This document shows positions 18,701-26,498 of a DNA stretch of 64,000 bases, piece by piece. Numbering within the stretch: position 1 is the stretch's first letter; each line of letters begins with the position of its first letter. A program made the translations under genes and the position numbers. The stretch is taken from the NCBI RefSeq assembly GCF_024662235.1, contig NZ_CP096276.1, positions 372,001 through 436,000 on the forward strand, read 5' to 3'. The stretch is from Pimelobacter simplex (GTDB taxonomy: Bacteria; Actinomycetota; Actinomycetes; Propionibacteriales; Nocardioidaceae). A model generated the notes under the pieces. It ran no database searches and was not told the DNA's origin. It worked only from the letters and a program-made list of their open reading frames with translations.

Positions 18701-21700
18701 TCGGCCCTCAGCGGCGTGCGGTCGATCTCCGGCGGCGTCTACTCGTCGTACGCCCTCACACGCGACGGCAAGGCGTGGTCCTGGGGCAGCAACGCCAGCG
18801 GCGAGCTGGGCCAGGGCGACACCACGCAGCGCACGACGCCGGCCCGGATCACCAGCCTCGGTGACGGCAGCCCGGCGGGCCCGGTCAGGGAGCTGATCGG
18901 CGCCTCGGGCGGCGCGGGTGCGCTGATGGCCGACGGCACCGTCCGGGTGTGGGGTCTCAACAGCAGCGGCCAGCTCGGCGGCGGAGCCCCGGGCACGTCC
19001 AGCAGCCCGGTCGCCGTACCGGGGCTGACGGGACAGGTCGCTCTCGCCGGAGGCTGGGCGACCTGGGCCTCGGCCGACAAGGCCGGCAAGGTCAGCGTCT
19101 GGGGTGCCACCGGCAACCGCCAGCGTGGCGACGGTACGACGCCCGCGAGCACCACGACGCCGGTCGCAGCGGGGCTCGACGTGTCGCCCTTCCGGCTGCC
19201 GGGCAACCAGCTGCGCGGTCAGCGCGACGCCACCGGCAACCTGACCACGCAGACGACCGACCTGCTCGACCGCATCCGGAGGACCCGCCCCGGGCGCGGC
19301 AACGAGGTACGGACCGCGGCCTTCGACCGCGCAGCCGGGTACGACGCAGCAGGCCGGCCGATCTGGGCGACGGGCGCCCAGCACCGCTCGACGAGCACGG
19401 TGGCGACCATCGCGTACGACCCCTTCGGCAATGCCGTCAAGACCGTCGACGCCCGCGGCATCGCGGCGCTGGCCACCTACGATGCGGCCAACCGCCCGCT
19501 GGAGGCGAAGGTCACCCGAGGACCGGCGCCCGAGCAGGGAGGGCCGGCCGCGCCGCCGGGATGCGTGACCCGAGCTACGACCGCCGCCTGGACCAGCGGC
19601 CAGAACGGCCACGTCGTCTGCCTGACCTCGACGACGTACGACGGCCTCGACCACCCGATCACCGCGACCGACGGCACGGGCCAGACCGTCCGCACGTCCT
19701 ACGACGCGGCAGGGCGTCAGCTGCAGGTCGTCGCCCCCCGCGCGAACAACGGCTACGCGAGCGTCACCAGCCGGTGGAACTACGACGCCGACGGCAACCA
19801 GGTCGACTTCTGCGCACCGCGCGAGTTCGACCTCAGCGAGTCCTCGCCTGGCACGCCCCAGGCAGTACGGCGGGAGCCTGAGGCGTCCGGGTCGTGCACG
19901 AGCACCGGCAAGCTCTCGACCCACTACGTCATCGACCGGACCGGACGCACGACCAGCGAGAAGCGCTTCCGCGGCTCGAACGACCTCGTGACCGCCTATC
20001 GCTACGACGCCGATGGCAACACGATCGGGGTCACCGACGCGCGCGGCCACGAGACGACCGTGCAGTACGACACCCTCGGTCGCCGGACCAAGCAGACGGT
20101 TCCGCGCTCCGCGACGCAGAGCAACACCAGCACCTGGAACTACGACTACTCCGGCAACGTCACCGCGCTCAACGCGCCCGGCTACCTCAACACCGGTACC
20201 GGCATCGACGGCGACCTCGTCGTCAACGGAGCCACCAATGGTGCGAGCAACCCCTTCCAGGTGCCCGACGGTGCGCAGTACCGCAACGTGACGCTGACCA
20301 ACGGCGCCCACCTCACCGCCGCCGGTACGAGCGCCGGGCTGATGTTCTACGCCACTGGCACCGTCGACGTCTGCTCGACCTGCGTCATCACGATGGCCGG
20401 ACGTGGTCAGAAGGGCGGTCCCGCCAACCAGGACGCGGCCAACCCCAACCCCGGCAACGGCGGCAAGAAGGGGACGACCGGCCTCACCGGTACGGGCGGC
20501 GGCGGTGGTGGTCACAAGGTCGACGGCCAGCCCGGTCAAGGTGCCAGCGGCCCCGTGGGACAGCCTGGTCTCGCGTCCGGCACTCCCGACTTCGCCCTGG
20601 TCGGCAGCGACTACCTGCAGGGCTCCGGTGGTGGTGGCGGCGGAGGTGGCGGTGGCGTCCTCGGCGTCGGCGGCGCCGGCGGGAACGGCGGCGGCTTCGT
20701 GCACATCTCGGCCGACCGCATCGTCGTCAACGGCACGGTCGTCGCGACGGGTCGCGACGGCGGAACCGCCGGGACGAACTCCGCCGGTGGCGGCGGTGGT
20801 GGCGGTGGCGGCATCTGGCTCACCGCCTCCGGCGTCGAGCTCTCGGCGCCCACGGCGATCAACGTCGACGGCGGCGCCGGAGGCTCCGGGCAGAACAACC
20901 GCCTCGGCGGAGCCGGAGCTCCGGGCCGGATCCGGATCGACGCCGACAGCCTGACCAACGCGCCGAGCGGCGCCGACCTGACCCGGACGGGTGCGGTCAC
21001 GGCCATCTCGTACGACACGGCGAACCGCCCCCTCGACACCCTCGAGGGCGCTCAGACCCGCCAGGCCGACCCAGTGCTGGACCACTCGGCGGCCGCGGCT
21101 CCGGACCCCCGAGGACTCGCCAACACCCGAACCCGGGCGGTCTACAACGCGGACGGCCAGGTCGTCGCCGTCCTGCCGCCCCAGGCCTTCACCAACGCGG
21201 CGTCCCTCACCGCGCCCAACGCCAACACGGCTCGGCGGGTCGACTACGACCTGGACGGCAACGCGGTCCGTACCTACGCGCCGCGCTACGACAACACGTC
21301 AGGCAGCAGCACCAGCTCTCTCGGGGGCGGCAACGACGGCAGCGCGAGCATCAACCAACAGGTCGACCAGTGCCCGTCGGGCCTCGTCACCGACCGGGTG
21401 ACCGGGCTGGCCGAGTACGGCGCCAACGTGGGCGTGTGCTCGGTGCGGGCGACGTACGACCCGGTGGGGAAGGTCAAGCGGCAGTACCTGCCGACCTCGA
21501 ACAGCTCGGGCACGGCATCCGACAACGGCTACCTGGAGTACGCCTACACGGGCGATGGTCTCGTCGAGTCCGTGACCGGGCCGAACCCGAGCTCTTCGGA
21601 CAGCGTCTCGAGCGCCAACCGGACCACGGTCGCGTCGAACGTGTACGACGGCGCCGGCAGGCTGCGCTCCGCAACGGATGCGCTGGGGCACAGCAGTCAG

Positions 21701-24214
21701 ACGACGTACACCGCCGACGGACTCTTCGACCAGACCGCGACCACGGCCTACGTCGACGAGCAGAGCCAGAAGAACGTGACCGAGGTCAACACGTTCCGCT
21801 ACGACGCGGGCGGCAACCAGGTGGAGCTGGAGAACCCGAAGGCCGATGTCACCAGCCAGACATGGACGACGGACGGACTGCTGGCGCGGGTCGCGGTCCC
21901 GGGGCCGAGCGCGGCCGACCCGGGCAAGAAGTCGGTCACCCGCTACACCTATGACAACGTCGGCAACCCGGTCGAGGTCCTCAACCCGAATGCCGAGGCG
22001 TTGCCGGGCGGATCGAACGACCGCAAGCCGGTGGTCAACGAGTTCACGTGGGACAACCTGATCCTGGCCAGCCACACACCGGTGACGGCTGGCAGGTACC
22101 AGTCGGTCCGCTACAAGTACACGCCGGCCGGACTGAAGTCCTCGACAGAAGCGGCGCGCTGCGAGTCGGGGACGGTGGCCAGCTGCGTCCCCGGTGACGC
22201 CGCCATCTGGAAGTCGGGTGGCTCGCTCAAGCTGGGCTACGGCGCGAACGGTCGCGTGGCGACCCAGACCGGCCGCGAGAACGGCGCGACCCGGTCGATC
22301 GTGACGACGTACGCGCAGCACGGCGGGGTCACCCAGGTCACCGATCCGATCAGTGACATCACCACCACGGCGGGGTACTACCTCGACGGCCGGGTGCGGA
22401 CGGTGGACGAGACGGGTGCTGGCGGTGGGGGGAACCAGAACACCTACGCCTATGACGCCATGGGTGCGCTCAGCATGCGCAGCGACCAGACCAACGGTGG
22501 GGTGACGGCGGGCCAGAAGAAGACGACCAGCTATGCGTACAACCAGGCGGGTCTGGTCAAGGCGATGACGTCGGAGGTGATGGGTGCGACCACGGCGTAC
22601 ACCTACGACAAGGGTGGCCGGCTGTCGCAGGAGGCGACGGGCACGCACCTCACCCAGTGGTCGTGGCACCCGAACGACTCGTTGGCGGGGGTGACGACGA
22701 AGGACGACTCGGCGACGATCAGTGAGTACGAGTACGACTACGACAACAACCGCAACATCATCAAGCAGGCGGCGTCGGGTCAAGTGGGGTCGCTGACCTC
22801 GTCGTACAAGTACGCGCCGGGGCAGCAGCTGCTGGAGTGGACGACGGGCGGTGGGCCGCTGAGCAAGTACGAGTGGACCTACGACCTCAACAGCAACCGC
22901 ACGAAGGAGACGACCACCGGCACCGGTGGTGGGGTCACCGACTTCGTCTACAACCTCGACAACTCGATCAAGAGCGTCGACGATCCGCTGCGGCCGTTGG
23001 TGAACTACACCTACACGGATGAGGGTCTGCTCCGGTTCGATGGGTGTGCGACGAACTCCTATGACGTGTTCGACCGGGTCAGGACGGTCAAGCTGGACGG
23101 CTCGACCGCTTGTGGTGGTGATGCGCGGGAGTCGACGTACACCTATGACGGGTTGGATCGGCAGCGGTCGATCTCGGTCGATGAGCTGGGTGATGGGAAC
23201 GGCTCGGGTCCTGGTCAGGTCGATGACGCGGGTGTGACCAAGAGCGTCTATGACGGTCTGTCGACGTCGTTGGTGGGTCAGGTCGATTCGGTCAACGGTG
23301 CTCGGTCGAAGCCGGAGGTGCTGTACCAGCTCGATGCGGTGGGGAACGCGGTCGGTTATGACCAGACCAATGTGTCGGCGGGCAAGGCGTTCTTGGACAC
23401 CGATGGCAACGGCAACATCACTGCGGTCACGACGCGTCCGGGTAGTGGTGCGGGTGTGTTGGCGTGTGGGGTGGTCTACAACCCGTACGGGACGCCGTAC
23501 GAGGCCTCGACGGGTGGGGGCAACCCCAACGGGGTGTGCAAGAACGGTTCGCAGATCGGCACCACGGGCAACAGTCAGTGGTATCGGGGGATGACTCGTG
23601 ATGGGTCGACGGGGACGTATCAGATGGGTACGCGGACCTACGACCCGAGGACGGGTGCGTTCACGGCGCCGGACGCTTACCGGGTCGCGAGCCCCTCGAC
23701 GGATCTGTCGGTCGGGACCGATCCGTTGACGGCGAACACCTACACCTACGTCAACGGCAACCCGCTGAACATGATGGACAGTGATGGGCACGCGCCTGTT
23801 GGTGTGCTGGAGGGAACCCAGAAGCCCGTTTCGAACCCGAGGGGTGGTGCGCCCGGGGTCAACAGTGGATCGGGGATGCTGCAGGACCGGCGTACGCCCT
23901 CGGGCACGGTTCAGATCGGGTCGATGGGTGAGTTCGACGCGGCTCGGCCTGGTGTGGCTGGGTTGAAGTCCGCGTGGGAGCGGGCCGCGGCCGCCAGCGG
24001 CTTCGACGGCCAGTTCCCGGGCAGTTGGGGGCCGGGCGCGCGGGCGTTCTTCGAGGCCGAGATCTGGGCGCAGGTGTGCAACCAGCAGCAGGTGTGTGAT
24101 TCCCAGCTGACCGAGACCGTTGGGATGTGGCGCACGTTCGTCCATGACCGCAAGGCCGGGTTGATGAGCGACGGTGATGGCGCTCAGCTGAATCTCCCCA
24201 GTTCTGCTCACTGA
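12740..24214 (+). CDS. Giant RHS/YD-repeat polymorphic-toxin protein, C-terminus severed by IS21 element
   Basis: About 3,824 aa from ATG 12740, chosen because AGGAGG ends 9 nt upstream and the protein opens with a basic stretch and a membrane/signal segment (about 33-57, RRTVVAVTSLAVVVGTVV). Order: Thr/Pro/Asp-rich stalk (about 177-234); Kelch-like repeats (about 274-587, repeated NDTW and VILFGG); a CARDB/DUF11-like Ig domain (about 584-731); RHS N-terminal region; YD repeats; a LamG-like domain (about 1344-1567, LGYWRLGDSG); RCC1 repeats (about 1797-2154, WGSNSNGQLGNG); YD repeats; a Gly-rich segment (about 2487-2741); YD repeats; and the RHS core ending at TYVNGNPLN. The shell encloses a toxic tip for delivery to competitors. 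The last codons and the stop come from the IS; the native tip lies beyond it at 26546. Confidence 0.88.
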   Translation: MVGRVLALFVRLRTSLHSRGRVLHRWLRASVRRTVVAVTSLAVVVGTVVTVVLVTGSSRVAATESFDVAGTPIDLRLDEVKPGQRPKASEGARLEDPVEPPSDEVERPGTKATQQCAEIGDGTGRAEHADLTGMIPLADDTKVCWTPETGPSDELPDVEPLRIADGYTNVPKPPDPVDDPTDVPTDDPTSTPTDTPTDAPASPPVETPSADPSDEPNDKPSGTPSDTPAEPPARIKPAMALARSGVQAAAAPTSPTYLSPNWVQQNPVHKPAAGYQAGTAYDEVRKQIVRFGGTADSATSQGQTWVWNGTDWVQKSPATSPPPRWRAGMVWDNTLKKVILFGGQNGNTVLNDTWSWDGTNWTQLSAGGWGVGPDPRTGLVMAYDADRAGIIMFGGENNTGALNDTWQFKNNAWTRIQTAGVSGAPARRYDGGMAYSPTTGTNGAGQLVMFGGSVNCSGAVCTYFNDTWVLGPTATSWTQISTPDKPSARGGQAMAYDRGLKTIVLLGGANANGAVPVFLNDTWAWTGNSWSQAVDPASPPARAGASMASTETGKMVLFGGLGVNSAGTTTVRYDDTWAYDSSVPLVDIEVTDPEEGPDQDGIFWVGDIAKVTITLVNVTGQALSGVNLTSALRDTLLAAGTLVNLSSEALPLKDCSAETDPAKPCGGVEDLTASLSRISLPIGQTRVGDFLASVAGTQRGCDLIEVPAIATVGLTGASAEVFSEITVCGGGLGMEDWWTYDTTELGGGGTANVNVANGNLVVQQQDTAPVQTRGRLALGLGRVYNSQDHMAIGSGSPIGVGWRFDIGETSEFAGGFGLGGIPVPNLQTVLQPLSMPYIDRDGTRHVFKLRSVGVALGGLSLPIDLTQDGSTIGPILELLNPQSLIYGLSSAVTGGKYAKLCIDQAYTGPPGSNMYLFRYIGMGGSGCNNPTEEGNRLSIGWSLVRPDRVRYDYDIFGNIRAITDPTGQQLRYAYGEGVTNGPTAIWSASCSKNEPGAGSACPKISVTYNLQDAQAGQRRVRVTDVAGRVTSYIVSTDLLLPQLLEVWEPGNPYPTDAAARAASRPSWSYTYSTSSGACAGSDANAKTVGQLCTVTDAAGKTTKIAYTPAPVGPDRVLTVTDRRGTDTAGGADGPNKGLTTRYGWTDHSTDRDAPPVMVTADMGTPNQVGSCGSACQRVRYTGIDAWGRVKEIAEGTSGNVFVRRSGYFWDGLADQGGIGSCTISGSQVEPVVMNHNLCETIRKADSTSTVPLAPGAPGAGTAQLNGVTVQDEAIAYTYGPLGQVLRRKVRLDGSQPWTDANSAITTWGTHDQYFDANGDQRVYTNQVRGNGQIAANGSGVKYASTVDADGPLGYWRLGDSGGPGSTMTARTGPNGTYQGNVVLGTPGIIADNSAVTESTTAAGASIPTLNGFANGTGASSDFTVEAWQKSTDTTQQERTFSWGTATAWGEVGRTVGGRPFIYLNGGSSGGIASVSTNVSIADGQWHHVVFTYDGSGTTAGMAIWIDGVKQAVTVLSDTLNGGVFANASTTGTAARGGPGSVLDELAIYAKVLSPARIKAHRDAALGGKRVEADTLYAVTDQTQELSPRGNNATNWGEYLVTTRRDLPPAGTLASTNKAAGATICGTAVKGNTGLPCEVDTPASAGVPTGATCTSPTANLPAGSPSAPTGGGYASTCVTYEYNNAGQRTVMTSPKAHAENLPEVTEYKYYDDTTTCAGAAQASCDLSGSTSAGGWLKAVVDPKGEKTVFAYDAAGNIARTWERNASHGIALGADWTKPGAPPSAAFAEQVNATPVTSDSLSVSNTGLVAVGPDGTVSGSGTNAFGELGDGSTTARPSPVATKVLQNVVQVGQSSTGALSTCALTTYLTGSGEVWAAGGGVNLPTKVPGLSDIIQIATGGCHQLALDAQGRVWAWGSNSNGQLGNGTAGGSWVANPVNVLSGVSTIGAGYLHSLAIKTDGTLWTWGYNNSGQLGHGDTTQRPTPTQVPGSALSGVRSISGGVYSSYALTRDGKAWSWGSNASGELGQGDTTQRTTPARITSLGDGSPAGPVRELIGASGGAGALMADGTVRVWGLNSSGQLGGGAPGTSSSPVAVPGLTGQVALAGGWATWASADKAGKVSVWGATGNRQRGDGTTPASTTTPVAAGLDVSPFRLPGNQLRGQRDATGNLTTQTTDLLDRIRRTRPGRGNEVRTAAFDRAAGYDAAGRPIWATGAQHRSTSTVATIAYDPFGNAVKTVDARGIAALATYDAANRPLEAKVTRGPAPEQGGPAAPPGCVTRATTAAWTSGQNGHVVCLTSTTYDGLDHPITATDGTGQTVRTSYDAAGRQLQVVAPRANNGYASVTSRWNYDADGNQVDFCAPREFDLSESSPGTPQAVRREPEASGSCTSTGKLSTHYVIDRTGRTTSEKRFRGSNDLVTAYRYDADGNTIGVTDARGHETTVQYDTLGRRTKQTVPRSATQSNTSTWNYDYSGNVTALNAPGYLNTGTGIDGDLVVNGATNGASNPFQVPDGAQYRNVTLTNGAHLTAAGTSAGLMFYATGTVDVCSTCVITMAGRGQKGGPANQDAANPNPGNGGKKGTTGLTGTGGGGGGHKVDGQPGQGASGPVGQPGLASGTPDFALVGSDYLQGSGGGGGGGGGGVLGVGGAGGNGGGFVHISADRIVVNGTVVATGRDGGTAGTNSAGGGGGGGGGIWLTASGVELSAPTAINVDGGAGGSGQNNRLGGAGAPGRIRIDADSLTNAPSGADLTRTGAVTAISYDTANRPLDTLEGAQTRQADPVLDHSAAAAPDPRGLANTRTRAVYNADGQVVAVLPPQAFTNAASLTAPNANTARRVDYDLDGNAVRTYAPRYDNTSGSSTSSLGGGNDGSASINQQVDQCPSGLVTDRVTGLAEYGANVGVCSVRATYDPVGKVKRQYLPTSNSSGTASDNGYLEYAYTGDGLVESVTGPNPSSSDSVSSANRTTVASNVYDGAGRLRSATDALGHSSQTTYTADGLFDQTATTAYVDEQSQKNVTEVNTFRYDAGGNQVELENPKADVTSQTWTTDGLLARVAVPGPSAADPGKKSVTRYTYDNVGNPVEVLNPNAEALPGGSNDRKPVVNEFTWDNLILASHTPVTAGRYQSVRYKYTPAGLKSSTEAARCESGTVASCVPGDAAIWKSGGSLKLGYGANGRVATQTGRENGATRSIVTTYAQHGGVTQVTDPISDITTTAGYYLDGRVRTVDETGAGGGGNQNTYAYDAMGALSMRSDQTNGGVTAGQKKTTSYAYNQAGLVKAMTSEVMGATTAYTYDKGGRLSQEATGTHLTQWSWHPNDSLAGVTTKDDSATISEYEYDYDNNRNIIKQAASGQVGSLTSSYKYAPGQQLLEWTTGGGPLSKYEWTYDLNSNRTKETTTGTGGGVTDFVYNLDNSIKSVDDPLRPLVNYTYTDEGLLRFDGCATNSYDVFDRVRTVKLDGSTACGGDARESTYTYDGLDRQRSISVDELGDGNGSGPGQVDDAGVTKSVYDGLSTSLVGQVDSVNGARSKPEVLYQLDAVGNAVGYDQTNVSAGKAFLDTDGNGNITAVTTRPGSGAGVLACGVVYNPYGTPYEASTGGGNPNGVCKNGSQIGTTGNSQWYRGMTRDGSTGTYQMGTRTYDPRTGAFTAPDAYRVASPSTDLSVGTDPLTANTYTYVNGNPLNMMDSDGHAPVGVLEGTQKPVSNPRGGAPGVNSGSGMLQDRRTPSGTVQIGSMGEFDAARPGVAGLKSAWERAAAASGFDGQFPGSWGPGARAFFEAEIWAQVCNQQQVCDSQLTETVGMWRTFVHDRKAGLMSDGDGAQLNLPSSAH
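23021..23770 (+). repeat. RHS-core direct repeat, copy 1 (750 bp)
   Basis: This stretch is repeated at 29076-29825 (offset 6,055 bp). I read only one difference, C at 23179 versus T at 29234. It encodes the last YD repeats and the RHS-associated core up to GNPLN, after which the two copies diverge into different C-terminal tips. It is the natural homology arm for tip exchange. Confidence 0.95.
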
Positions 24215-24230
24215 AATTCCCCACCCCGTG
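24188..24230 (+). repeat. IS21 left end with two transposase-binding repeats
   Basis: GAATCTCCCCAG (about 24190-24201) and GAAATTCCCCACC (about 24213-24225) are two related copies of the terminal motif about 23 nt apart. They match the inverted pair at the right end. Confidence 0.7.
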
Positions 24231-24312
24231 GCTCCACCAGAAGCGGGTGGGGCTCCTTCGAAGATGGCGGTCTCTGACCACCAGCCATCTCACGAAGGAG
24301 CCCTCGCTTCCC

Positions 24313-25674
24313 ATGCTGACACGGGAGGAAGACATCGACGCTCACGCGTTGCGCCGGCAGGGCTGGACGATCTCTGCGATCGCCCGGCACCTGGGCCGGG
24401 ACCGCAAGACCATCCGCGCCTACCTCGACGGCGAGCGGGTCGCCGGGGAACGGAAGCCCGCCGACGACGACCCGTTCGAGCCGTACCTCGACTACGTCCG
24501 CGCACGTCTGACCGAGGACCCGCACCTGTGGGCGGTGACGTTGTTCGACGAGGTCACCGCGCTGGGCTACGACCGGTCGTATCCGACGTTCACCCGCCAG
24601 ATCCGCACCCGGGATCTGCGGCCGCACTGCGAGCCCTGCAGCGCGACGAAGGGCCGGGCGAACGCGCCGATCGAGCATCCGCCGGGTGAGGAGACCCAGT
24701 GGGACTGGCTCGAGCTCCCCAACCCGCCAGCGGCCTGGGGATGGGGCAAGAACGCGCACCTGCTCGTCGGCGCGCTGGCCCACTCCGGCAAGTGGCGCGG
24801 CCAACTGGCTCCGACCGAGCAGCAGCCGCACCTGATCGCCGGACTCGACGCCGTCGCCCGCAAGCTGGGTGGACTGACGAAGAAGTGGCGCTTCGACCGG
24901 ATGACCACGGTGTGCCACCCGGAGTCGGGCAAGGTGACCGCGACGTTCGCCGCGGTGGCCAAGCACTACGGCGTCCAGATCGCGATCTGCCCGCCGCGAC
25001 GCGGGAACCGCAAGGGCGTGGTCGAGAAGTCCAATCACACCGCCGCGCAACGCTGGTGGCGCACCCTGCCCGACGACGTCACCATCGAGGAAGCCCAAGC
25101 CTCCTTGGACCGTTTCTGCGAGCTGCGTGGTGATGCCCGGCTGCGTCCATCCGCCGTCGACGGCCGAGCCAGCGTGCTCACGGTCGCCGAACGCGAACCA
25201 CTGGCGCCGGTGCCGGCCACGCCGTTCCCCGCCACGATCCGCGAGGACCGGACGGTGTCGGCGCAGGCACTGGTCGCCTGGCGCGGGAACTTCTACTCCG
25301 TCCCGCCCGAGCTGGCCCGAGCCCAGGTCGTCGTGTCCCAGCGCCTCGGCGACCCGCACGTCGACATCGCCACCAGCAGCGGGATCGTGATCGCCCGCCA
25401 CGAGCTCGCACCCGACGGCGCCGGGGTGATGGTCCGCGACCACGGCCACGTGATCGCGCTCGAGCAGCTCGTCCTGGCAGGCCACGACACCTCCCGCCCG
25501 CACCGCCGCAAGGAACGCATCCCACCCGGCCCCGCGGCCCTGGCGGCCGCCGACGTCCTGCGCGCTCGCCAGCAACCCGACGACCTCACCGCCACCGCCG
25601 CTTCCAGCGACGACGTGGTGATCGACCTGTCCAAGTACGACCGAGCAGCAACCGGAAGGAACACCCTCACATGA
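24313..25674 (+). CDS. istA: IS21-family transposase IstA
   Basis: 453 aa from ATG 24313 (an upstream in-frame GTG at 24247 lies within the terminal repeats and is less likely). N-terminal HTH: QGWTISAIARHLGRDRKTIR. The DDE core has its first Asp in EETQWDWLELPNP, the second in WRFDRMTTVC, and the Glu in RRGNRKGVVEKSNHTAAQ. The C-terminal beta-domain includes ALVAWRGNFYSVPPELA, normal for IstA. It cuts and joins the element ends with IstB as helper. The stop overlaps istB by 4 nt (ATGA). Confidence 0.94.
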   Translation: MLTREEDIDAHALRRQGWTISAIARHLGRDRKTIRAYLDGERVAGERKPADDDPFEPYLDYVRARLTEDPHLWAVTLFDEVTALGYDRSYPTFTRQIRTRDLRPHCEPCSATKGRANAPIEHPPGEETQWDWLELPNPPAAWGWGKNAHLLVGALAHSGKWRGQLAPTEQQPHLIAGLDAVARKLGGLTKKWRFDRMTTVCHPESGKVTATFAAVAKHYGVQIAICPPRRGNRKGVVEKSNHTAAQRWWRTLPDDVTIEEAQASLDRFCELRGDARLRPSAVDGRASVLTVAEREPLAPVPATPFPATIREDRTVSAQALVAWRGNFYSVPPELARAQVVVSQRLGDPHVDIATSSGIVIARHELAPDGAGVMVRDHGHVIALEQLVLAGHDTSRPHRRKERIPPGPAALAAADVLRARQQPDDLTATAASSDDVVIDLSKYDRAATGRNTLT

Positions 25675-26498
25675 CCGACTCCCTGACCGTGCCGATGAAC
25701 GGTACGCAGGCCAGCCTCTACCAGCAGCTGCGCGGCCACCTCGCCGCCTTGAAGCTAACCGCGGCCGCCGAACACCTCCCCGGCGTGCTCGCCCAAGCAG
25801 AAGCCGAAGAGTGGTCGATGACCGCGACGCTCGAGCACCTGCTCGCCCGTGAGGTCGAAGCCACCGAAGCCCGCAGGCTCGCCGGCCGACTCCGGTTCGC
25901 ATCCCTGCCGACCCCGGCCACGTTGGCCGACTTCGACTTCGACGCCGCCCCCGGCGTCGACAAAAAGCTCGTCGAGGAGCTCGCGACCTGCCGCTACCTC
26001 GACACCGCGACCAACGTCTTGTTGATCGGACCGCCAGGTGTCGGGAAGACCCATCTCGCCGTCGGGCTCGGCAGGGCTGCGGCCGAAGCCGGCTACCGCA
26101 CCTACTTCACCACCGCCGCCGACCTTGCCGCCCGCTGCCACCGCGCCGCCATCGAAGGACGCTGGGCCACCACGATGCGGTTCTTCGCCGGCCCCACCCT
26201 CCTCGTCATCGACGAGCTCGGCTACCTGCCGCTGCCCGGCGAAGCCGCCTCCGCGCTGTTCCAGGTCGTGTCCCAGCGCTACCTCAAGACCAGCATCGTG
26301 CTGACCACCAACCGCGGCGTCGCAGGCTGGGGCGAAGTGCTCGGCGACACCACCGTCGCCGCCGCCATGCTCGACCGGCTGCTGCACCGCTCTGTGGTGC
26401 TCAACCTGGACGGCGACTCCTACCGACTCCGCGACCACCACGCCAAGAACGAAGCACTCCGTCACGCCGCGACCGGCACCCGCCGACCGCTACAGTGA
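25671..26498 (+). CDS. istB: IS21-family helper ATPase IstB
   Basis: 275 aa, DnaC-like AAA+ ATPase. Walker A is IGPPGVGKTHLAVGLG, Walker B is TLLVIDELGYLPLPGEAAS, sensor 1 is SIVLTTNRGVAGWGEV, and the C-terminal segment is VLNLDGDSYRLRDH. It assists IstA in target capture. Its stop TGA (26496-26498) overlaps a GTG (26495) that begins the open frame containing the severed RHS tip. Confidence 0.95.
   Translation: MTDSLTVPMNGTQASLYQQLRGHLAALKLTAAAEHLPGVLAQAEAEEWSMTATLEHLLAREVEATEARRLAGRLRFASLPTPATLADFDFDAAPGVDKKLVEELATCRYLDTATNVLLIGPPGVGKTHLAVGLGRAAAEAGYRTYFTTAADLAARCHRAAIEGRWATTMRFFAGPTLLVIDELGYLPLPGEAASALFQVVSQRYLKTSIVLTTNRGVAGWGEVLGDTTVAAAMLDRLLHRSVVLNLDGDSYRLRDHHAKNEALRHAATGTRRPLQ

Noticed and set aside
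18130..19200. RCC1 repeats considered as a separate gene
   Set aside because: The frame is continuous with YD repeats on both sides and has no internal start signal; it is an inserted module.
20600..20850. Glycine-rich repeats as possible tandem DNA repeat or CRISPR-like array
   Set aside because: The GGTGGT/GGCGG runs encode a Gly-rich protein segment within the RHS frame; there are no regular spacers.
14759..21085. 2108-aa open frame on the minus strand opposite the RHS gene
   Set aside because: Low-complexity composition and no start signal; the plus strand carries recognisable Kelch, LamG, RCC1 and YD repeats across the same bases.
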